17,984 nucleotides of DNA, taken from positions 1 to 17,984 of the forward strand of contig JAKABK010000008.1 of the NCBI GenBank assembly GCA_021796905.1. Reading direction: 5' to 3'. The position numbers and the translations under genes are program-made. Source of the stretch: Actinomycetes bacterium. Lineage in GTDB: Bacteria; Actinomycetota; Acidimicrobiia; Acidimicrobiales; Palsa-688. Shown here in pieces: positions 13,227-17,984 of the stretch (position 1 is its first letter; each line of letters begins with the position of its first letter). The notes under the pieces are model-generated. The model saw only the letters and a list, made by a program, of their open reading frames with translations, was not told where the DNA came from and searched no databases.

Positions 13227-13232
13227 ACCCTA
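13227..13232 (-). promoter_or_regulatory. -10 box TAGGGT, leaderless start of the amidotransferase gene
   Basis: On the minus strand TAGGGT is followed by CGGGTC and then GTG 13220, a six-base spacing identical to that at 5112 and 9885. No ribosome-binding site is visible. Confidence 0.6.
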
Positions 13233-13246
13233 GCCGCGCCCCATGC

Positions 13247-13286
13247 GGGGAGGTGCTCCCTCTCTGTCAGCACTCCCCCTGGGGAG
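13247..13286 (-). terminator. competing GC hairpins in the gyrA-amidotransferase gap
   Basis: GGGGA-G-GTGCT (13247-13257) pairs with AGCAC-TCCCC (13269-13278) as a 10-bp stem with one bulged base. The same CTCCCC run (13273-13278) can alternatively pair with GGGGAG (13281-13286) over a 2-base loop. It lies about 140 bases after the gyrA stop and just before the amidotransferase promoter, so it may terminate gyrBA read-through. No T-run. Confidence 0.4.
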
Positions 13287-13412
13287 ATCCCGGATCACCG
13301 GTACCGGCCGGGCACCGACGGCACGCTGCCCGCGACGCGGGGAGCGTTGGCCGCCATCATCTCGAAGCTCGTCGGGTCCTCACCTACCGGTTCCGCTTGC
13401 TCGGGTGGACCG

Positions 13413-13427
13413 CTGAGCGTCGCTCAG
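13413..13427 (-). terminator. short hairpin across the gyrA stop codon
   Basis: CTGAGCG (13413-13419) and CGCTCAG (13421-13427) are perfectly complementary around one base, effectively a 6-bp stem with a 3-base loop, and include the gyrA stop. It may aid termination or protect the 3' end. Its outer arms (CTGAGC/GCTCAG) equal those of the operator at 10901-10920, but the core is missing. Confidence 0.35.
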
Positions 13428-15940
13428 CTGTCGCTGTCGTCTACAGCCAGCACCGGGGCTACCGAAGCGACCAGCTGGCCTTCGTCCAGGCTCACCAAGC
13501 GGACTCCTGTGGCGTCCCGCCCCTGGCTCGAGATCTCCCGCACCGGCATCCGGACCGTGACCCCACCCGAGGAGATGACCAGGATCTCGTCGTCCAGGCC
13601 GACCATGAAGGCGGCGACCACCCGGCCCCGCTGCGCGGTGAGCCTGATGCCCCGCACCCCGAGACCTCCCCGACCCTGACGGTTGAAGTGGTGCAGCTGG
13701 GTGCGCTTGCCGTACCCCGCGTCGGTCGCGATCAGGATGCTGGTGTCGTCCCGAGCCAGGTCGACGGAGACCACCTCGTCACCGTCGCGCAGGTTCATGC
13801 CGCGCACCCCACCGGCGTCCCGGCCCATCGCGCGGACGTCGACCTCGCTGAAACGGATCGCCATGCCCTCCGAGGTGACCATGAAGATGTCGTCGTCGCC
13901 CCCGGTGACGATCACCCCGACCAGCTCGTCCCCGTCTCGCAAGTTGATCGCGATGAACCCGTCCCGGCGTGACTTGTCGTACTCGGAGAAGGTGGTCTTC
14001 TTCACCTGGCCCGCTCGGGTGGCGAACATCAGGTACCGGTCCGAGGGGAACTCCCGGGTGTCGATCAGGGTCTGGATGTGCTCACCGGGTGAGAGCGGAA
14101 GCAGGTTCACGATCGCGGTCCCACGAGCGGTCCGCTCCTTCATCGGCACCTCGTAGGCCCGAAGACGGTAGACCTTCCCGAGGTTCGAGAAGAACAGGAG
14201 GTGGGCGTGAGCGCTGGTGTGGATCACCCTGGTGACGTAGTCCTCGTCACGCAAACGGGTACCGGCGACTCCCCGACCACCCCGACCCTGGGTCCGGAAC
14301 GCCGACGCCGAGACGGCTTTCACGTAACCGGCCCGGGTCATGGTGACGACCAGCTCCTCGTCGTCGATCAGGTCCTCGGCGTCCATGTCCCCGGGGTCGA
14401 AGGTGATCTCCGCGAGCCGCTCGGTCGCGAACTCGCTCCGCACCTCGCCCAGCTCGGTCTTGATCACCTCCCGCAGCACGCCCTCGTCGGCGAGGATCGC
14501 CTCGAGCTCGGCCACCTGCGCCTGCAGTTCGGCGATCCGCGCCTCGATCTGCGCCCGCCCGAGACGGGTGAGGCGGGCGAGGGTCATGTCCAAGATGTGC
14601 TCGGCCTGCAGCTCGGTGAACCCGAAGGGCTCCGCGACCAGACCGGAGCGGGCTGCTGCGCGGTCCTCGGAGGAGCGGATCAGGGTGATGATCGCGTCGA
14701 TCAGGTCGAGGGCCTTCAGGTAGCCCTCGTTGATCTCGAGGTCACGCCTCGCCTTGGCCAACCGGTGCTCGGAGCGCCGGCGGATCACCTCTTTCTGGTG
14801 CTCCACGTACGCCTGGAGGGCCTGCAACAAATTGAGGGTGCGGGGCACGCCGTCTACCAGGGCGACCATGTTGACCCCGAAGCTCGTCTGCAGTGGGGTC
14901 AACTTGTAGAGGTTGTTCAATACGACGTTCGCGTTCGCATCGCGCTTCAGTTCGATGACCAGCCTCGTCTGCTGCTTGGCCGACCCGTCGTTCAGGTCCC
15001 TGATCCCGTCTATGTCCCGGCTCTCGACGAGGTCCCGGATCTTGCCGAGCACCGACGCCCGCCCGACTTGGTAGGGGAGCTCCGTGACGACGATCGCCGT
15101 GCCCCGCTTGGACTCGACGATCTCGGCCCGTGCCCGCATCTTGATCGAACCGCGCCCGGTCATGTACGCGTCGTGGATCCCCGAGCGTCCGAGGATCAAT
15201 GCCCCTGTCGGGAAGTCCGGTCCTCTCACGAAATGCATCAGGTCCTCGACGGTGGCGTCGGGGTGCTCGAGGAGGTGGATCGTCGCGTCGACGACCTCAC
15301 CGAGATTGTGGGGGGGGATATTGGTCGCCATGCCGACAGCGATCCCCTGGCTGCCGTTGACCAGCAGGTTCGGGAACCGTGAAGGGAGCACGACCGGCTC
15401 TTGGAACTCGCCGGAGTAGGTGTCGGCGAAATCCACGGTCTGCTCGTCTATACCTTCGAGCATCCGGTGGGCGAGCAGCGACAGACGGCATTCGGTGTAG
15501 CGGGCCGCGGCCGGTCCGTCGTCGGGTGATCCGAAATTGCCCTGACCGTCTATCAGTGGGTGGCGCAGGCTGAAAGGCTGGGCCATGCGCACCATCGCGT
15601 CGTAGATCGCGGCGTCCCCGTGAGGGTGGTACTTGCCCATCACGTCCCCGCTCACCCGGGCGCACTTGAGACGGGTGCGGTCGGCGCGCGCACCCAGCTC
15701 CCACATCCCGTAGAGGATCCGTCGGTGCACCGGCTTGAGCCCGTCGCGCGCGTCGGGCAGGGCCCGACTGACGATCACCGACATCGCGTAGTCCAGGAAG
15801 GACCGCTCCATCTCCTCTTGGATCTCGATCGGCTGGATCCCGACCAGCTCGACGGCGCCCGCCTCCGAGCCGACCTCGTCGGCCACTCCCGTGGGGCCGT
15901 CGACCGGCCCTGGGGACCCGGTGGGGGGAAGATCGCTCAT
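13424..15940 (-). CDS. gyrA: DNA gyrase subunit A
   Basis: Breakage-reunion subunit of DNA gyrase (type IIA topoisomerase, A2B2 with GyrB), which introduces negative supercoils using ATP. 838 residues, normal length. The N-terminus to about residue 40 is a variable Pro/Gly/acidic extension, then [20 protein letters not shown]. The winged-helix QRDR ([19 protein letters not shown], about 103-121) has Ala110 at the E. coli Ser83 position and Asp114 at the Asp87 position. The catalytic Tyr148 is in ARYTE. After a coiled-coil region (about 380-500) comes the C-terminal DNA-wrapping beta-pinwheel from about 530, with a GyrA-box-like QGRGGRG at 551-557 and a second similar QGRGGLG at 755-761. The C-terminus is acidic (DDSDS). 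ATG 15940 overlaps the gyrB stop as ATGA, so translation is likely coupled. Confidence 0.98.
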   Translation of the reverse strand: MSDLPPTGSPGPVDGPTGVADEVGSEAGAVELVGIQPIEIQEEMERSFLDYAMSVIVSRALPDARDGLKPVHRRILYGMWELGARADRTRLKCARVSGDVMGKYHPHGDAAIYDAMVRMAQPFSLRHPLIDGQGNFGSPDDGPAAARYTECRLSLLAHRMLEGIDEQTVDFADTYSGEFQEPVVLPSRFPNLLVNGSQGIAVGMATNIPPHNLGEVVDATIHLLEHPDATVEDLMHFVRGPDFPTGALILGRSGIHDAYMTGRGSIKMRARAEIVESKRGTAIVVTELPYQVGRASVLGKIRDLVESRDIDGIRDLNDGSAKQQTRLVIELKRDANANVVLNNLYKLTPLQTSFGVNMVALVDGVPRTLNLLQALQAYVEHQKEVIRRRSEHRLAKARRDLEINEGYLKALDLIDAIITLIRSSEDRAAARSGLVAEPFGFTELQAEHILDMTLARLTRLGRAQIEARIAELQAQVAELEAILADEGVLREVIKTELGEVRSEFATERLAEITFDPGDMDAEDLIDDEELVVTMTRAGYVKAVSASAFRTQGRGGRGVAGTRLRDEDYVTRVIHTSAHAHLLFFSNLGKVYRLRAYEVPMKERTARGTAIVNLLPLSPGEHIQTLIDTREFPSDRYLMFATRAGQVKKTTFSEYDKSRRDGFIAINLRDGDELVGVIVTGGDDDIFMVTSEGMAIRFSEVDVRAMGRDAGGVRGMNLRDGDEVVSVDLARDDTSILIATDAGYGKRTQLHHFNRQGRGGLGVRGIRLTAQRGRVVAAFMVGLDDEILVISSGGVTVRMPVREISSQGRDATGVRLVSLDEGQLVASVAPVLAVDDSDS

Positions 15941-17877
15941 ATGTCGAGGAACCTCACGTCCTTGGCGTTGTGCTGGATGAACTTCTTGCGCTCCTCGACG
16001 TCGTCACCCATCAGGACCGACATGACCTCGTCGGCTTTGGCCGCCTCCTCCACCGACACCTGCAGCAGCGTGCGAGTGGCGGGGTCCATGGTGGTGAACC
16101 CCAGGTCGTCGTAGTTCATCTCGCCGAGCCCCTTCAAGCGACTGAACTCTGACTTGTGATTGGGTCGGTCACGAAGAAAATTGGACTTCGCGAGGTCGTC
16201 CTTCAGATAAACTTTCTCCTTGCCTACAACCGTCGAATAAAGAGGTGGCTGGCAGATGTAGACGTACCCGGTCTCGACCAACGCCCGCATCTGACGGAAG
16301 AAGAAGGTGAGCAGCAGGGTACGGATGTGACTACCGTCGACGTCGGCGTCGGCCATGATGCACACCTTGTGGTAGCGGGCCTTCGTGACGTCGAACTCCT
16401 CGCCGATACCGGCCCCGATCGCGGTTATGAGCGCTTGGATCTCGGTGTTCTTGAGCATCCTGTCCATGCGGGCCCGCTCGACGTTCAATATCTTGCCGCG
16501 AATGGGTAACAGCGCCTGGGTCACCGGGTTTCGCGCGTCCATCGCAGTGCCCGCGGCGGAGTCACCTTCGACGATGAACAGCTCGGCGTCGGCCGCCGCG
16601 GTCCCCCTGGCGCAGTCCCGGAGCTTCTCGGGCATTCCCGCCCCTTCGAGGGCCGACTTGCGCCTGGTCGCGTCGCGGGCGCTCTTGGCCGCTTCGCGGG
16701 CTCGTGCAGCCTGGAGCGACTTGGCGACCACCGCTCTCGCTTCGGTCGGGTGCTCCTCGAGCCAGTCAGCGAGCTTCTCGTTCGTGACACGCTGCACGAG
16801 GGAGCGGATCGACGCGTTGCCGAGCTTCGCCTTGGTCTGGCCCTCGAACTGTGGGTCGCGCAGCTTGACCGATACGATCGCGGTCAGCCCCTCCCTTATG
16901 TCCTCGCCCAGTAAGTTGGGGTCCTTTTCCTTCACCAACGCTTTCGACCGGGCGTACTTGTTGACCGCGGTGGTGAGGGCGGTACGGAAACCCTCGATGT
17001 GCATACCGCCCTCGACGGTCGATATGCCGTTGGCGTAGCCGTGGACACCCTCGTAGTACCCGGTGTTCCACTGGAAGGCGACCTCCACCGCCCCCTCCTC
17101 TCCTTCGTCGCTGAAATAGCCGACGCGCTTGAACAAGGAGTCCTTGGAGGAGTTGAGGGAACGGACGAAGTCGATTATCCCGCCGGTGTACTTGAATACC
17201 TGGCTGTCGCCACCCGCGCGCTCGTCGACGAACCGGATCTCGAGCCCCGCGTTCAAGAAGGCGTAGACCTGGAGACGTTCGAGGATCGTCTGGGCACGCA
17301 GCTCCACGTCCTCGAATATCCTCGGGTCGGGCCAGAAGGTGACGGTCGTGCCGTGCCGACCGCCTCGGGCCGGACCGACCACCTCGAGGCCGCCTCGGGG
17401 CTGTCCTCCATCGGTGAACTCCATGCGGTGCTGCATCCCGCCACGGTCGACCTCGACCACGAGGCGCCGCGACAGGGCGTTGACGACAGATACCCCTACT
17501 CCGTGGAGGCCGCCGGAGACCTTGTAGCCCTGACCACCGAACTTTCCTCCACCGTGCAGCTTGGTCAGGGCGATCTCGACCCCCGAGAGGTTGTAGACCG
17601 GGTTGACGTCGGTGGGTATCCCCCTCCCGTTGTCGACCACCCGGCACCCGCCGTCGGCCAGCAACGTGACGTCGATCCGGTCGCAGTGGCCGGCCATGGC
17701 CTCGTCGACGGAGTTGTCGACCACCTCCCACACCAGGTGGTGGAGGCCCGAGAGGCTGGTCGAGCCGATGTACATTCCGGGCCGCTTGCGAACGGGCTCG
17801 AGACCTTCGAGGACCTGCATGTCCTGCGAGCTGTAGGTGGACCCATTCGTGGTCTCGGCACTCGTTTGCAGGGCCAT
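15937..17877 (-). CDS. gyrB: DNA gyrase subunit B
   Basis: ATPase/TOPRIM subunit of DNA gyrase, 646 residues, the short form lacking the insertion of proteobacterial GyrB. GHKL ATPase: Glu51 and Asn55 in [10 protein letters not shown], Asp82 in [13 protein letters not shown] at 109-113, GGLHGVG at 122-128; transducer-domain Lys349 in QTKAKLGN contacts ATP. TOPRIM: Glu437 in [17 protein letters not shown] at 458-467, and metal-binding Asp510/Asp512/Asp514 in [12 protein letters not shown]; the tail has RLKGLGEMN (580-588) and ends [10 protein letters not shown]. The loop after EGDSAAG reads TAMDARN where most gyrases have a SAKQGRD-type sequence. ATG 17877 is preceded by GAGAGG at eight bases. 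It is first in the gyrB-gyrA operon; recF and dnaN commonly lie upstream in actinobacteria, which would be beyond the right edge. Confidence 0.98.
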   Translation of the reverse strand: MALQTSAETTNGSTYSSQDMQVLEGLEPVRKRPGMYIGSTSLSGLHHLVWEVVDNSVDEAMAGHCDRIDVTLLADGGCRVVDNGRGIPTDVNPVYNLSGVEIALTKLHGGGKFGGQGYKVSGGLHGVGVSVVNALSRRLVVEVDRGGMQHRMEFTDGGQPRGGLEVVGPARGGRHGTTVTFWPDPRIFEDVELRAQTILERLQVYAFLNAGLEIRFVDERAGGDSQVFKYTGGIIDFVRSLNSSKDSLFKRVGYFSDEGEEGAVEVAFQWNTGYYEGVHGYANGISTVEGGMHIEGFRTALTTAVNKYARSKALVKEKDPNLLGEDIREGLTAIVSVKLRDPQFEGQTKAKLGNASIRSLVQRVTNEKLADWLEEHPTEARAVVAKSLQAARAREAAKSARDATRRKSALEGAGMPEKLRDCARGTAAADAELFIVEGDSAAGTAMDARNPVTQALLPIRGKILNVERARMDRMLKNTEIQALITAIGAGIGEEFDVTKARYHKVCIMADADVDGSHIRTLLLTFFFRQMRALVETGYVYICQPPLYSTVVGKEKVYLKDDLAKSNFLRDRPNHKSEFSRLKGLGEMNYDDLGFTTMDPATRTLLQVSVEEAAKADEVMSVLMGDDVEERKKFIQHNAKDVRFLDI

Positions 17878-17885
17878 TGGCGCGA

Positions 17886-17891
17886 CCTCTC
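17886..17891 (-). promoter_or_regulatory. Shine-Dalgarno-like GAGAGG before gyrB
   Basis: GAGAGG on the minus strand, eight bases before ATG 17877, supports this start. It is a partial match to the anti-Shine-Dalgarno sequence. Confidence 0.5.
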
Positions 17892-17970
17892 GGCTCGGGG
17901 GCGAAGTGTGGTCCCGGCACCTGCTCCCGCCCGAAGAGGTCCAGGTCAGCGCCCGAAACGCAACGTCTGC

Positions 17971-17976
17971 ATCCTA
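17971..17976 (-). promoter_or_regulatory. candidate -10 box TAGGAT of the gyrBA operon
   Basis: TAGGAT on the minus strand lies near the right edge. A transcript from it would carry a leader of somewhat under 90 nt before the gyrB start. The -35 region is beyond the window, so this is tentative. Confidence 0.35.
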
Positions 17977-17984
17977 CCAGAGAG

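Noticed and set aside
13221..13423. tRNA genes downstream of gyrA, as in many actinobacteria
   Set aside because: No T-loop GTTCGA-type sequence or acceptor-stem pairing was found in this gap; only GC hairpins are present.

Overview
The window is very GC-rich, densely coded DNA (coding third positions are almost all G or C). The gyrase sequences and the 41-42-residue 'GYW...GNV..' propeller repeats of the protein at 2665-5112 resemble high-GC actinobacteria, most likely a member of the Acidimicrobiia. That placement is inferred from remembered family patterns, not from a search. Ten protein-coding genes can be supported. No tRNA, rRNA, CRISPR array or intact insertion sequence was seen.

Layout. 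The left edge holds most of a TgpA-like membrane transglutaminase (2-1975, 5' end probably outside the window), then a small FMN-binding split-barrel protein (2058-2621). Convergent to these, on the minus strand, are a secreted DUF1906/IPT/repeat protein with a threonine-rich tail (2665-5112) and, upstream of it, a class III PLP aminotransferase (5160-6398). Divergent from the aminotransferase across 53 bp is an amylosucrase (6452-8395), followed by an aldo/keto reductase (8479-9450). A 434-bp gap (9451-9884) has no convincing gene but contains several strong inverted repeats. Next come a LacI-family regulator (9885-10904) and a 14-helix DHA2-type MFS transporter (10949-12496), joined by a perfect 20-bp palindrome that is a textbook LacI-type operator. 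Convergent to the transporter is a class I glutamine amidotransferase (12510-13220). The right edge is the gyrB-gyrA pair (minus strand, gyrB first, ATGA overlap), which suggests that the chromosomal origin region lies beyond the right edge.

How the genes work together. Clear functional units are gyrB-gyrA (one operon, DNA supercoiling) and LacI regulator plus MFS exporter (probable local repressor-target pair). The amylosucrase is a sucrose-to-alpha-glucan enzyme with no obvious partner nearby. Several genes appear to be expressed from leaderless mRNAs: a TANNNT -10 box followed by exactly six bases and then GTG occurs at three genes.

This is mostly an ordinary chromosomal region. I did not find an unambiguous undescribed system. 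The most interesting items are the structured 9451-9884 gap, the repeated leaderless promoter geometry, the palindromic operator, the composite secreted DUF1906 protein, and a four-repeat G-quadruplex motif just upstream of the split-barrel gene.
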